Source: Candidatus Goldiibacteriota bacterium HGW-Goldbacteria-1 (GTDB taxonomy: Bacteria; Oederibacteriota; PGYV01). From it: a stretch of DNA of 64,000 nt. This document shows, piece by piece, positions 42,931 to 55,385 of this stretch. A program made the translations under genes and the position numbers. Every line of letters begins with the position of its first letter. The first letter of the stretch is position 1. Location: NCBI GenBank assembly GCA_002839855.1, contig PGYV01000007.1:197292-261291 (forward strand), given 5' to 3'. The notes beneath the pieces are model-generated. The model was not told the origin of the DNA. It was given only the letters and a program-made list of their open reading frames with translations, and searched no databases.

Positions 42931-43131
42931 ATACCGGGTTATGTATTAAAATGTTATAACAATTAACATTAACAAAACTTATAAAGCTTTTTAAAATATA
43001 ATATTTTTAAGGTTATTAGTCATATTAACACTACAACAACTACAACAAAGGTTATACATATTTAAATAATTGTTATTGCTGCGTTTTTACAATGTTGAAA
43101 ACTTTAAAAAATATTTTATTCAGGAGGAAAT

Positions 43132-44241
43132 ATGAAAATTAAGACTAATAAAGAAGAAATTTTAAACTCGCTGCAGGTTGCACAATACTTTATAGCTTCC
43201 GGTTCCACATTACCCCTTCTTTCCAATATCCTTTTTGAAGCTGACGGGGATTATTTAAATCTTACTGCTACAGATATGGATATAAGCGCTAAAATTAAAT
43301 GTAAGGTGGAAAATATTAAAGAAGAGGGAAAAACCACTATTCCAAGAAAGATAATAACCCTTATTAAAGAATTTGAAGATGGCGCGGATATTACAATAGA
43401 ATCAGATAAAAATGATAATATAAGTTTAAAATGTAAAAAAGCCGCGTATAAAATGCCGGGATTGCCTGCTGAAGATTTTCCCGCGCTGCAGCTTGATGAA
43501 AAGAAACTTGAAAGTGTTAATATTTCACAGGCTCTGTTAAAAGAAATACTTGATAATATCCAGTACGCCGCTTTAAAAGATACATCAAAGAGAAATTTAA
43601 ACGGGGTATTTATAAAATTTGAAGGCAATAAAATAGAAGCTGTGGCAACAGACGCGCACAGGCTTGCTTATTATAAAGCCGAAACAAAATCACCTGTAAA
43701 AGGCAAACTGGATTATATAATTCCGCTGAAAACTATTAACGAAGTATCCAGGGTTTTAAACCCGTCAGATGAAACAGAAATTACTTTGAATTTTTATGAA
43801 AAGGTTATTGAATTTATTTTTCCCAATATGGAAATTGTGTCCAGGGTAATTGATGAAAATTATCCCAATTACTCGCAGGTAATTCCCAAAGATTTCAATA
43901 TGAAAGCGCTTATTAAAAAAGAAGAACTTGCATCATCCATCAGAAGGGCTGCTGTTATTTCAAGCGATAAATCCAAGATAGTGCTTTTTAAATTTGAAAA
44001 TAACAAACTATACATTAATGTTTCCACCGCGGATGAAGGCGAAGCGTTTGAAGAAATTGACATTACTTATGACGGCGAGCCTATAGAAGTTTCTTACAAT
44101 GCTGTCTATATAATGGATTTTTTAAAAGCCAATGAATCGGAAAATATTGAAATAAAACTTATCAGCTCCATGAATCCGGGAGTAATGAAGGCCGAAGGCA
44201 AAGAAAATCTTACTTATGTGATAATGCCCATAAGAAAGTAA
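43132..44241 (+). CDS. dnaN: DNA polymerase III beta subunit (sliding clamp)
   Basis: 369 aa, normal three-domain length. Opens MKIKTNKEEILNSLQVAQYFIAS; the second-domain block RNLNGVFIKFEGNKIEAVATDAHRLAYYK is diagnostic, and it ends in the conserved YVIMPIR. Forms the dimeric ring that tethers the polymerase. GGAGG before the start; gyrA follows after 48 nt. Confidence 0.97.
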   Translation: MKIKTNKEEILNSLQVAQYFIASGSTLPLLSNILFEADGDYLNLTATDMDISAKIKCKVENIKEEGKTTIPRKIITLIKEFEDGADITIESDKNDNISLKCKKAAYKMPGLPAEDFPALQLDEKKLESVNISQALLKEILDNIQYAALKDTSKRNLNGVFIKFEGNKIEAVATDAHRLAYYKAETKSPVKGKLDYIIPLKTINEVSRVLNPSDETEITLNFYEKVIEFIFPNMEIVSRVIDENYPNYSQVIPKDFNMKALIKKEELASSIRRAAVISSDKSKIVLFKFENNKLYINVSTADEGEAFEEIDITYDGEPIEVSYNAVYIMDFLKANESENIEIKLISSMNPGVMKAEGKENLTYVIMPIRK

Positions 44242-44289
44242 TCGGAATGTAAAAGAATATAGTATAGAAACAACAAGGAGACTACCATA

Positions 44290-46749
44290 ATGGAAGAAGA
44301 GATAAAACCGGGCGGAAGAGTAATTCAGGCCGCTATAGAAGATGAAATAAAAACATCGTATCTTGATTATTCAATGAGCGTTATCGTGGGAAGGGCTCTT
44401 CCTGACATACGTGACGGTTTAAAACCGGTTCACAGAAGGGTCCTGTATGGAATGCACGATATGGGGCTTTATAATAATAAATCTTATAGAAAATCCGCGA
44501 AGATAGTCGGAGAAGTAATGGGTAATTACCATCCTCACGGAGACTCCTCTATTTACGATACCATGGTAAGGATGGCGCAGCCATTTGTATTCAGAATGCC
44601 CCTTGTGGACGGACAGGGTAACTTTGGTTCGGTGGACGGTGACCCGCCCGCCGCTATGCGTTATACAGAAGCGCGCTTAAGTAAATTCGCGGAAGAACTT
44701 TTAAAAGACCTTGATAAAAACACAGTTGATTTTGTACCCAACTATGATGAATCCACAAAAGAACCCACAGTACTGCCGGTATCTTTCCCGCACCTTTTAG
44801 TAAACGGTTCTTCCGGTATTGCCGTAGGTATGGCTACCAATATTCCGCCGCATAATCTTGCTGAAGTTATTGATGCAACGGTAATGGTCATAGAAAATAA
44901 AAATACAAAGATAGAAGAAATTATGGGCGTAATAAAAGGCCCTGATTTTCCGACAGGTGCTTTCATAATAGGCAAGGAAGGAATAAAATCGGCATACAAT
45001 ACGGGCAGGGGCTCTATTGTAATGCAGTCAAAGATAAAAATTGAAGAAAGCAAAAAAGGCAAAAAACAGATAATAATAACAGAACTGCCTTATATGGTTA
45101 ACAAAGCCAATCTGCTTGAAAACATAGCCAACCTTGTAAAAGACAAAAAAATTGAAGGTATTACGGATTTAAGGGACGAATCGGACAAAGACGGCACAAG
45201 GGCCGTAATAGAAATTTCCAAAAATGATAATCCTGAAATAATATTAAATCAGCTTTATAAACACACGCAGATGAGGACCACGTTTGGCGTAATAATGCTT
45301 GCAATTGTAGACGGCAGGCCGCGGGTTCTTAACATAAAAGAATTCCTTGAAAATTTCATTATATTCAGAAAACAGGTAATAATAAGAAGGTTGAAATTTG
45401 AACTTGATAAGGCAGAAAAGCGCGCCCATATTCTGGAAGGGTTAAAAATAGCGTTAAAGTATCTTGACAGGGTTATAAAGATAATCAGGGGTTCTTCCAG
45501 CACAGAAGAAGCAAAGGGCAAGCTTATAGCGGCTTTTAATCTTTCTGTTATGCAGGCACAGGCAATTCTGGACATGAGGCTGCAGCAGCTTACCAACCTT
45601 GAAGTTGAAAAACTGGAAAATGAATATAAAGAACTTTTAAAACTTATAGAACATTTAAAATCAATCCTTGCCAGCGATAAGAAAATTCTTGATTTGATGA
45701 AAGAAGAACTTCTTGAAGTCCGCAAAAAATATTCGGACGACAGAAGGACACAGATAATTGCCAAAGAAAAAGAGATGACAATGGAAGACCTTATTCAGGA
45801 AGAGGATATGGTTGTCACCATAACCCACCGCGGCTTTATTAAAAGGACTCCCGTGTCCGCTTACAAAGCGCAAAAACGCGGCGGCCGCGGCATAATAGCC
45901 ATGGAAACAAAAGAAGAGGATTTCATAGAAGATCTTTTTGTTTCCAACACGCACGAATTTTTAATGTTCTTTACCTCCAAAGGGCGCTGCCACTGGCTTA
46001 AGGTATATGAAATACCCGAAGGCGCAAGGCAGACCAGGGGCAAAGCGATTGTCAACCTTATTAAGCTTGAAGAAAATGAAACTGTGGCGGCTTATGTCTC
46101 TGTCAAATCATTTGATGAAGATAAATATCTGATAATGTCCACGGAATCCGGGCTTATTAAAAGGTCAAACTTATCGCTGTTTGGAAATCCAAGAAGCGGC
46201 GGCATCATAGCAATAGGGCTTAATGATGATGACAAGCTGATTGATACCAAAATAGCGTCAGAAAAAGATGAAATTTTTATCGCCACAATGGACGGCATGG
46301 CGATACGCACAAAGGTAAAACAGTTCAGGGAGATAGGCCGCACAGGAATGGGTGTCCGCGGAATTAACCTGAATAAAAAAGATAAAGTGGTAAGCATGAC
46401 AATTCTTGCCATTGATAAAAAAGATTCCACCCTTTTAACCGTGACTGAAAAAGGATTCGGCAAGCGCACAAAAATTTCAGAATACAGGGAACAAAGCCGC
46501 GGCGGAAAAGGGCTTATAAGCATAAAGGTGACCGATAAAACAGGCGAAGTAGTTTCCATAAAACTTGTGGAAGACGCCAATGAGCTTATGATAATTACGA
46601 ATAAAGGCACCCTTATAAGGACAAAAATTAAAGATATTAAGACCATAGGCAGAAACACGCAGGGCGTAAGGTTAATTAAACTTAAAGACGCGGAAAAAGT
46701 AAGCGCTGTGGCAAGGGTTGCTGAAGAAGAGGAAGAATCACAGGAATAA
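44290..46749 (+). CDS. gyrA: DNA gyrase subunit A
   Basis: 819 aa. Breaks and reseals DNA; the active-site Tyr lies in [11 protein letters not shown]. The quinolone region [17 protein letters not shown] keeps the Ser and Asp of sensitive enzymes. The C-terminal beta-pinwheel starts with a GyrA-box variant, QKRGGRG, which marks it as gyrase rather than topoisomerase IV. GyrA-typical repeats ([25 protein letters not shown]) are visible. Unusually, gyrB lies downstream, with four other genes between. Confidence 0.97.
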   Translation: MEEEIKPGGRVIQAAIEDEIKTSYLDYSMSVIVGRALPDIRDGLKPVHRRVLYGMHDMGLYNNKSYRKSAKIVGEVMGNYHPHGDSSIYDTMVRMAQPFVFRMPLVDGQGNFGSVDGDPPAAMRYTEARLSKFAEELLKDLDKNTVDFVPNYDESTKEPTVLPVSFPHLLVNGSSGIAVGMATNIPPHNLAEVIDATVMVIENKNTKIEEIMGVIKGPDFPTGAFIIGKEGIKSAYNTGRGSIVMQSKIKIEESKKGKKQIIITELPYMVNKANLLENIANLVKDKKIEGITDLRDESDKDGTRAVIEISKNDNPEIILNQLYKHTQMRTTFGVIMLAIVDGRPRVLNIKEFLENFIIFRKQVIIRRLKFELDKAEKRAHILEGLKIALKYLDRVIKIIRGSSSTEEAKGKLIAAFNLSVMQAQAILDMRLQQLTNLEVEKLENEYKELLKLIEHLKSILASDKKILDLMKEELLEVRKKYSDDRRTQIIAKEKEMTMEDLIQEEDMVVTITHRGFIKRTPVSAYKAQKRGGRGIIAMETKEEDFIEDLFVSNTHEFLMFFTSKGRCHWLKVYEIPEGARQTRGKAIVNLIKLEENETVAAYVSVKSFDEDKYLIMSTESGLIKRSNLSLFGNPRSGGIIAIGLNDDDKLIDTKIASEKDEIFIATMDGMAIRTKVKQFREIGRTGMGVRGINLNKKDKVVSMTILAIDKKDSTLLTVTEKGFGKRTKISEYREQSRGGKGLISIKVTDKTGEVVSIKLVEDANELMIITNKGTLIRTKIKDIKTIGRNTQGVRLIKLKDAEKVSAVARVAEEEEESQE

Positions 46750-46823
46750 CAAAGGCGGGTTAATTGATAAAATTATTCCGCCATAGATATTTTTTTTGTA
46801 ATACATTTTTAAGGAGGAAGTAA

Positions 46824-49457
46824 ATGAATAAGGGATCTCTTATCAGAAACATGCTGCTTGCGGCTGTTTTTCTGTTTGGCGTGCCTGCTGCGATATTTTA
46901 TCTTTATGATATGGCAAGGGTGGCGCAGTTAAATGACCTGAATTCCAAGATTGCTTGGGCGGATAAACAGAAAGAAATAAATATAATAAGCGAACAGATG
47001 AAAGAAAAACTTAATGTTGTTCATAATGGGACTGTAATGCTTTCAGAACAGAAAATTCAGAATAGATATTCAGGAGTCACATCGGATTATGTTATTCGTA
47101 ATTCCAGTTACAGCAATTCTAAAGTAAAATCAAGAATAATATCGGCTTATCAGAAAAAAGTATCAGGTCTTTCCGGCGTTACAGCATTACTATATCCCAA
47201 TGGCAATGTGCTTGCCGGCGCCGAATCTTCAAGTTCGGGAAAATTTGCCCAGAACGCAAAATTTATACAGGCAAAGGCTTCTAAAAAAATAATAAGCGAT
47301 ATAAAATTCAGTGAAGGCACTGCTGAATATTATATTCCCATTGTTGATGTAAAAGACAACCTTGCTTCCGTTTTATATGTAAAAGAAAATATAGAAGCAA
47401 TAGCCGATAAAATACGCAAAGAAACTCAGTCTGCAAGGGGCCGTAATTTTATAATTAATATGGCTGGCACCGTGCTGTTAAGCACTGATAAATCAAAAGA
47501 AAACGCGGAAAATATTCAGGAATCCAAAGATTTAAAAATAATTTTAACTGATAATGTGGAAGATGAAAATATTAAAGAAGCGGTATATGTAAATGAAAGA
47601 GGGCTTCTGGCATATAAAAAGAACAGGGAAACCGGAATGATTTCATGCGTATTTACACCTTATATAGATTATAAATCGCTGCAGACAGATAGTGTTAAAA
47701 AATATAGCCACTCAATTTATGACACAAAATACATACTTCCTGTTTACGGTATACTTGGGCTGGGGCTTCTGGCGGGGTTGCTGATAATTATAGGCGCAAG
47801 CGGTGCTCCTTTTGCGCCGGTGTCAAAGATAACAAAAGCCATGACCCATATTGACGAAGAAAGTTTTGAATCAATGCTTCCAAAACTTAAAAGCGGGCCT
47901 TATAAAAAAATGTCGGATTCTCTTGTAATATTAAAGGGAAGGATAAACGCGTCAGAAGACAAAGCGGCAAAGCTTTCGCAGATGTCAAAAGAACTGGAAG
48001 AAGAACTTTCAAAGGAAGCGTCAAGGGCTGATATGGAAATATCTGAACTGCGTGACGCTTTAAAAATAGCGGAAAACGGCAAGATTAATTTTGAAGATGA
48101 AGCGTCAAAGTTAAAAGCGGAAACTGCCAGGGTAAAAAAAGAACTTGAAGACAGATTAAAAGCGGCGGCAGATGAAGCAAAGTTAAAAATTGACTCGCTT
48201 GAAAGGGAAAAAATACAGCTTAAGGAAGAAGCAAAGAAAATAAAAGACGCGCCTGTTGTTTCTGATAAGGAAGACATGCGTACTGACGCGGTTTTAATGA
48301 TGAACACGGAATTAAAAGGAGTGCTGTCGGTAATTAAGACTTATATCTCTTCCGTCCTTGGGGGAGAAGGCAAAATAACAGACGCTCAGCAGCAGTTTTT
48401 GGGCGTGGTTATAAACAAGTCGGCAAGGCTGGAAAGGCTTATAAACGATTTATCCGAACTTGCAAGGCTTGAAAAAGGCGAAATAAAATTAAACCAGAAT
48501 CCTGTGGATGTTAATACCATAATTCAGGACATAATTTTCTCTGTGCAGCCGCAGGCTGACGTAAAAAAGGTGGAAATAAAAACCAAGTTTATGCAGACGC
48601 TAAACGCGGCTTCAGGCGATTCCGCAAGGCTTTCCGCTGTGCTGTCACAATTATTAACACAGTCCATTAAAGTATCGCCAAGGGGCGGTGCGGTTTCTGT
48701 GGAAACAAAACAGGAAGGAAGTACTGTTAAAATAGTGATAATGGATTATGGAATGAGTATGCCAAAGTCAAAGGCAGAATCCCTGTTTTCAAATTTCCAC
48801 GGCCCTGAATCACAGGCCGGGCCGGAATTTATAAATTCAGGCTTAAGATTCCCTATAATAAAAGCCGTCATTAAAAAGATGGGCGGAGATATCTGGATAG
48901 AATCAGAAATAGGAAAAGGAAAGGCCTTTATAATCTCAATGCCATTTGATAAAAAAGGCGGATTAAAGCCGGATACTGTTCCTGCTTTTAAATCAGAACC
49001 CGTAAAATCTGCAGCAGAAATTAAAACTGTGATGGCTGACATGAAACCACAGCCAGCTGAAAAAATAGAGCCGCTTCCTGAACTTGCGGAGCTTCCGGAA
49101 ATAAAACCCGCAGCCGAACCACAGAAGCCAAAAATAGTGAATTCTTTTGCCTCTATGTTTGGCGGTCAGGAACAGCCAAAGGAAAAACCCGCGGAAAAAC
49201 CGCAGGCTTCTTTTAAAATTCAGACAAATTCAATGGCAGGCTGGGACACATCAAAATCTCCGGAAACGCAGCCGGAAGTTATAAAAGTAAATGATATTCT
49301 TGATATGGATAAACCGGCCGGCCCTGTGCCGGAACTTCCCGGCAAAGAAGTAAAAATACCAGAAAAACTTCTTGAAAAAGAGCCGCCTGCGCCTTTTACA
49401 GGCGAATTACCTCCGCTTCCGGACCTTGAAGATGACAAAGGTACAGATATCATATAA
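46824..49457 (+). CDS. Histidine-kinase-like membrane protein with degenerate catalytic sites
   Basis: 877 aa. Membrane segments at about 10-27 and 310-330 flank a large extracytoplasmic sensor domain. A long Ala/Lys/Glu coiled coil covers about 370-480. Next come HisKA-like and HATPase-like domains (about 485-720) and a Pro/Glu-rich tail. The H box reads MMNTELKGVLSVI, with Thr495 (codon 48306-48308) where the phospho-His should be. The N box (SQLLTQSIKVS) lacks its Asn, and the G1 (DYGMSMP) and G2 (SGLRFPIIK) boxes lack key Gly. A pseudokinase is likely. It lies in the gyrA-gyrB interval; AAGGAGG precedes the ATG. Confidence 0.8.
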   Translation: MNKGSLIRNMLLAAVFLFGVPAAIFYLYDMARVAQLNDLNSKIAWADKQKEINIISEQMKEKLNVVHNGTVMLSEQKIQNRYSGVTSDYVIRNSSYSNSKVKSRIISAYQKKVSGLSGVTALLYPNGNVLAGAESSSSGKFAQNAKFIQAKASKKIISDIKFSEGTAEYYIPIVDVKDNLASVLYVKENIEAIADKIRKETQSARGRNFIINMAGTVLLSTDKSKENAENIQESKDLKIILTDNVEDENIKEAVYVNERGLLAYKKNRETGMISCVFTPYIDYKSLQTDSVKKYSHSIYDTKYILPVYGILGLGLLAGLLIIIGASGAPFAPVSKITKAMTHIDEESFESMLPKLKSGPYKKMSDSLVILKGRINASEDKAAKLSQMSKELEEELSKEASRADMEISELRDALKIAENGKINFEDEASKLKAETARVKKELEDRLKAAADEAKLKIDSLEREKIQLKEEAKKIKDAPVVSDKEDMRTDAVLMMNTELKGVLSVIKTYISSVLGGEGKITDAQQQFLGVVINKSARLERLINDLSELARLEKGEIKLNQNPVDVNTIIQDIIFSVQPQADVKKVEIKTKFMQTLNAASGDSARLSAVLSQLLTQSIKVSPRGGAVSVETKQEGSTVKIVIMDYGMSMPKSKAESLFSNFHGPESQAGPEFINSGLRFPIIKAVIKKMGGDIWIESEIGKGKAFIISMPFDKKGGLKPDTVPAFKSEPVKSAAEIKTVMADMKPQPAEKIEPLPELAELPEIKPAAEPQKPKIVNSFASMFGGQEQPKEKPAEKPQASFKIQTNSMAGWDTSKSPETQPEVIKVNDILDMDKPAGPVPELPGKEVKIPEKLLEKEPPAPFTGELPPLPDLEDDKGTDII

Positions 49458-49471
49458 AAGGGGTGGTGTTT

Positions 49472-50851
49472 TTGAAAAAAATCGCCGCTGCGGCAGTTTT
49501 ACTGCTGTCAGGGATCTTTACAGCCGCCTATGCAGAAACTAATGTAAACGGTACACTTGAAAAAAGTGAAACGTGGAGCGTTAAAAATTCTCCATATATT
49601 ATAAGCGATAATGTCACCATAGGAAAGAAAACAATAATAAACGTTCAGCCTGGCACCGTAATAAAATTTAAAAAAGAAGGAAAAATTACGGTTCAGGGGG
49701 TGTTTAACTGCAAAGGCCTGCCGGAAAACCCCGTAAGGCTGCTGCCGTTTGATGGTGAGACTTTTTATGAAGGGCTGGTTTATGAAGGCAAGTATAAAAG
49801 TATCATGGAATTCACGGTCTTTATAAGAGGCACAATTAAAGTTGAAGGCGGAAGCCTGATTTTTTCAAATAACTATATTTTAAATGCCACAGGCATTACG
49901 CTTTTCCATTTTGCCAAGGCTGTTATCAAAGACAGTTATTTTTTTAATAATACGTACGGCGTTTATGCAGAAGGCCAGAAGATGAGTTTTACAATAACCG
50001 GAAATACTTTCAGCAAGAACAGGTTTGCTGTTTATCTTCAGCGGTTTGATGATACAAAGATGCTTATTGAAAAAAATAATTTTTCTTCAAGCAGTGTAAA
50101 TGTCACAAATTATTCGGTGCTTAACGCGGAATGTAAAAATAATTTCTGGGATTATACGGAAGATAATAAAATACAGAAGTTTTTGTATGACAAAAGAAAT
50201 AACCCAAAAGTGGGAGAAATTAATTTTAAGCCTTTCGCGCAGCAGAAATTCGCGGCGTGGATGCCGCCTTCACAGTTTCAAGCGCTGGTAAAATACTATC
50301 TTTCTTTAAAACGGCCGGATGAGGAAATGCCAAAGGTTACGATAGGCGCGGGCGCAAGCGGGTTTATGCCCCTGTCCCCGGATTATTTGAAGGAAGAAAC
50401 GAAATTCGGCCTTGGGTTAAACGCTGAATTTCAGTTAAGCATTAACGGTGTTTTCAGGATTGGAGTGGCAGGAAGGACAATGTCGCTTGAAAATGAGAAG
50501 GAATTTTATAAATATAAACTTGATATGACAGATTTGCTGGTAAATGTTTACTGGTATATGGGTTACAGAAAAGACCTGTTTCTTATGCCTTACTTAAGGC
50601 TTGGCAACGGGGTAGCGCTTGTAAGCACCATGTATTTATTTGATACCGGTGATTCTTTTAAAGATAATGACATAGATTACACAGTTGAAGCCGCGGCAGG
50701 TGTGGAATATATTTTTCTTAAAATGTTTTCAATAAGGGCTGATGCGGGTTATAACTATACTTTAACCCCAAACGGAAAGAATATTTCATACCCTTTTCTT
50801 AATATTACAGGCGGGGTGGTTTTTGATGTCCCGCTGTTTTTAAGTGAATAA
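49472..50851 (+). CDS. Exported beta-helix plus outer-membrane-barrel-like protein
   Basis: 459 aa. I start at TTG 49472 (LKKIAAAAVLLLSGIFTAAYAE), 8 nt after AAAGGGG; GTG codons at 49463 and 49466 overlap the ribosome site. After the signal peptide, residues about 30-265 are right-handed parallel beta-helix repeats (NNYILNATGITLF, NNTYGVYAEGQKMSFTITGNTF, KNRFAVYLQRFDD). The last 180 residues look like a small barrel (FRIGVAGRTMSL, GVEYIFLKMFSIRADAGYNY). Probably an envelope surface protein; why it sits between gyrA and gyrB is unclear. Confidence 0.65.
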   Translation: MKKIAAAAVLLLSGIFTAAYAETNVNGTLEKSETWSVKNSPYIISDNVTIGKKTIINVQPGTVIKFKKEGKITVQGVFNCKGLPENPVRLLPFDGETFYEGLVYEGKYKSIMEFTVFIRGTIKVEGGSLIFSNNYILNATGITLFHFAKAVIKDSYFFNNTYGVYAEGQKMSFTITGNTFSKNRFAVYLQRFDDTKMLIEKNNFSSSSVNVTNYSVLNAECKNNFWDYTEDNKIQKFLYDKRNNPKVGEINFKPFAQQKFAAWMPPSQFQALVKYYLSLKRPDEEMPKVTIGAGASGFMPLSPDYLKEETKFGLGLNAEFQLSINGVFRIGVAGRTMSLENEKEFYKYKLDMTDLLVNVYWYMGYRKDLFLMPYLRLGNGVALVSTMYLFDTGDSFKDNDIDYTVEAAAGVEYIFLKMFSIRADAGYNYTLTPNGKNISYPFLNITGGVVFDVPLFLSE

Positions 50852-50852
50852 A

Positions 50853-51137
50853 ATGGAAGAGATAAAAAACATAGTCGAAAGGCTGATGAAGAAGACTGGT
50901 ATTTCGCAGGAAATGATAATTGAAAAGATTCACGATAACTGGAGCAGGATAGCAGGCCAGAAACTTTGTTCAAAGACAGAGCCTTTTAAATATAATGAAG
51001 GCAAACTTTTTGTGTACGCGGATAACAGCACGGTAAAGTCAGAATTTGGATATATCCGCAGGGAAATAATGGAAAAAGCAAACCTGGCTGCGGGCAGCAA
51101 TATTATTAAAGAAGTGGTAATAAGGATAAAAGGGTGA
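50853..51137 (+). CDS. dciA: DciA-like protein (DUF721)
   Basis: 94 aa. Matches the DUF721/DciA fold: a helix, IIEKIHDNWSRIAGQKLCSKTEPFKYNEGKLFVYADN, then NSTVKSEFGYIRREIM. DciA loads or assists the replicative helicase DnaB in bacteria lacking DnaC/DnaI, and its gene is often near gyrB or recF as here. The start could be ATG 50853 or GTG 50844; neither has a strong ribosome site. It overlaps the next gene by 1 nt. Confidence 0.85.
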   Translation: MEEIKNIVERLMKKTGISQEMIIEKIHDNWSRIAGQKLCSKTEPFKYNEGKLFVYADNSTVKSEFGYIRREIMEKANLAAGSNIIKEVVIRIKG

Positions 51138-51370
51138 TGAAAACGCTTCACATAGGACAGGGAGTTTTTTTTGGAGAACATGAAGTAATTGGAATTTTTT
51201 CATCAATAAGTTTAAATTCAGATTTTTTGGAAAAAATGAAAGAAGAAAGAAAAATCAGGAATGAATCGGAAAAACAGAAAAGCCTGGCGCTGATAGATAA
51301 AAAAGGAAAAGTACTGTTATATTTTTCCCGTATAAATGCGGGAAGCCTTATAAAAAGAATAACGGAATAA
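51137..51370 (+). CDS. RemB/YaaB-like DUF370 protein
   Basis: 77 aa. HIGQGVFFGEHEVIGIFSSISLNSD followed by SLALIDKKGKVLLYFSRINAGSLIKRI matches the DUF370 family, in particular the YaaB/RemB type encoded between recF and gyrB in Bacillus subtilis. RemA, its better-known relative, is a DNA-binding regulator of matrix genes. Start ATG 51137 sits in the TGATG overlap with dciA. Position immediately before gyrB supports the call. Confidence 0.75.
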   Translation: MKTLHIGQGVFFGEHEVIGIFSSISLNSDFLEKMKEERKIRNESEKQKSLALIDKKGKVLLYFSRINAGSLIKRITE

Positions 51371-51383
51371 ACGGAGGAATTAA

Positions 51384-53984
<2,601 letters not shown>

Positions 53985-54013
53985 AGGAATGTAAAATATA
54001 GCCGGAGATAAAA

Positions 54014-54676
54014 ATGACAAAAAAGGAACTTATTCTTTGTCTGAAAGAAAGTTATATATTTTCCGGCGTAAAAGACAGCGGGCTTTTAATAATTCTTAAG
54101 CATATGAAAGAAAATGTATTTTCCTCGGGAGAGACGATTTTCAGCGAAGGTGAAGCGGGAGATTCGCTTCACATAATAATTTCAGGCGTGGTCAGGGTGG
54201 TAAAATATTCAAAGGACGGCAAAACAAAGACCCTTGCCATTTTAAAAAGAAAAGATGCTTTCGGTGAAATGGCCCTGCTTACAAAAGAAGCGCGGTCTGC
54301 CACCGTTGAAGCTTTTGAAGATACAAAAACACTCAGTATTTCCAGGATAAATTTTGAAGAAGTTATTTCAAAAGAGCCTTCAATATCGCTTCAGATAATT
54401 AAAAGCCTGTCGGAAAGGCTTTCAAAAGCTGACCGCGATATTAAAATTCTGGCTCTTGGAAATGCCAAAAGCAGAATAGCCTGTGTATTGATGGATTTTA
54501 AGGATGTTGAAGGAAAGGTAAAATTTACTCATCAGGAAATAGGCGATTTAGCCGGGCTTACAAGAGAAACCACAACAAGAACCTTAAAATTAATGGAAAA
54601 AGAGTCAATTATTTCCGTAATACAAAGAAGGATATACATTAAAGATATTAAAAAAATGAAAGAATTGTGTCTGTAA
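54014..54676 (+). CDS. Crp/Fnr-family transcriptional regulator
   Basis: 220 aa. cNMP-binding domain with GEAGDSLHIIISGVVRV and the phosphate cassette FGEMALLTKEARSATV, keeping the Glu, Arg and Ser that bind cAMP in CRP. Long dimer helix, then a winged helix THQEIGDLAGLTRETTTRTLKLME. No cysteine pattern typical of Fnr. Two predicted adenylate cyclases are encoded in the window, one three genes downstream, so a cAMP-responsive regulator is plausible. Confidence 0.9.
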   Translation: MTKKELILCLKESYIFSGVKDSGLLIILKHMKENVFSSGETIFSEGEAGDSLHIIISGVVRVVKYSKDGKTKTLAILKRKDAFGEMALLTKEARSATVEAFEDTKTLSISRINFEEVISKEPSISLQIIKSLSERLSKADRDIKILALGNAKSRIACVLMDFKDVEGKVKFTHQEIGDLAGLTRETTTRTLKLMEKESIISVIQRRIYIKDIKKMKELCL

Positions 54677-54701
54677 AAATTTAAAAAGACAGGGTGAATT
54701 A

Positions 54702-55343
54702 ATGGAATTAAAAGCGGTAATTTTTGATGTGGACGGGGTTATAATTGACACAGCGCCTCTTCATCACAAATCCTGGGAAACGGTTCTAAAGAGGGATTAT
54801 AATATGAAATTTACATTTGCGGATTTTAAAAATAAGATAGACGGTATGCCGCGGGCAAAAGGGGTAAAAGCGCTTCTGCCTATGGCTGATGATAAAGAAG
54901 TGGAACGCATATGCGCGGAAAAACAGAAATTCTTTGAAATATATCTTAAAAAAAACGGGGTAAAAATTTTTAAAAGCACCGTAAACCTTATAATTCAACT
55001 TAAAAAAGAAGGAATAAAAGTGGCAATGGCAAGTTCAAGTAAAAATGCCAGGCCGATTCTTGAAAAAGAAGGTATCTTTAAATATTTTGACATAGACGCG
55101 GAAGGGGCGCTTGCAATAAAAGGAAAGCCGCACCCGGATATTTTTTTAAGGGCTGCAAAAAAGCTTAAAGTAAAACCGGCTGAATGTGCTGTTTTTGAAG
55201 ATGCCCAGATAGGTATTGACGCCGCTAACGCGGCAGGAATGATAAGCATAGGCGTAACAAGGGAGCACGAGCTTAAAAAAACATGCCTTAACGTAAAAAA
55301 TATGAAACAGATAAACGTAAATAAAATAAAGGAGTTATTTTAA
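54702..55343 (+). CDS. HAD-superfamily phosphatase, beta-phosphoglucomutase-like
   Basis: 213 aa. Motif I DVDGVIID with both Asp, the small helical cap starting TAPLHHKSWETVLKRDY, motif II VAMASSSKNA, motif III Lys in AIKGKPHPDIFL, and motif IV FEDAQIGIDAANAAGM. The cap sequence resembles beta-phosphoglucomutase and related sugar-phosphate phosphatases. Substrate unproven. It lies 25 nt after the Crp-like gene. Confidence 0.88.
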   Translation: MELKAVIFDVDGVIIDTAPLHHKSWETVLKRDYNMKFTFADFKNKIDGMPRAKGVKALLPMADDKEVERICAEKQKFFEIYLKKNGVKIFKSTVNLIIQLKKEGIKVAMASSSKNARPILEKEGIFKYFDIDAEGALAIKGKPHPDIFLRAAKKLKVKPAECAVFEDAQIGIDAANAAGMISIGVTREHELKKTCLNVKNMKQINVNKIKELF

Positions 55344-55385
55344 TAAAGGCGCGTATTTTAAGGGGAGAAAAGGCAGGAGATAATT

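Larger units (their letters stand above)
42714..43131. other. AT-rich dnaA-dnaN gap, candidate origin region
   Basis: 418 nt without a gene. It holds in-phase octamers at 42781-42812 (and again 42821), one perfect DnaA box at 42922, and a very AT-rich tract from about 42930 to 43080 with many short TTAACA/ATTAAC runs that could serve as an unwinding element. The dnaN ribosome site CAGGAGG is at the right end. Together with the boxes upstream of dnaA this is a bipartite origin candidate. Confidence 0.5.

Noticed and set aside
44290..46749. ParC (topoisomerase IV) instead of GyrA
   Set aside because: The GyrA-box variant QKRGGRG and pinwheel repeats are present, and it is in the dnaN-gyrB neighbourhood.
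46754..46800. Possible terminator between gyrA and the pseudo-kinase gene
   Set aside because: GGCGG/CCGCC stem is only 5 bp with a long loop, and the T-run starts about 9 nt after it.
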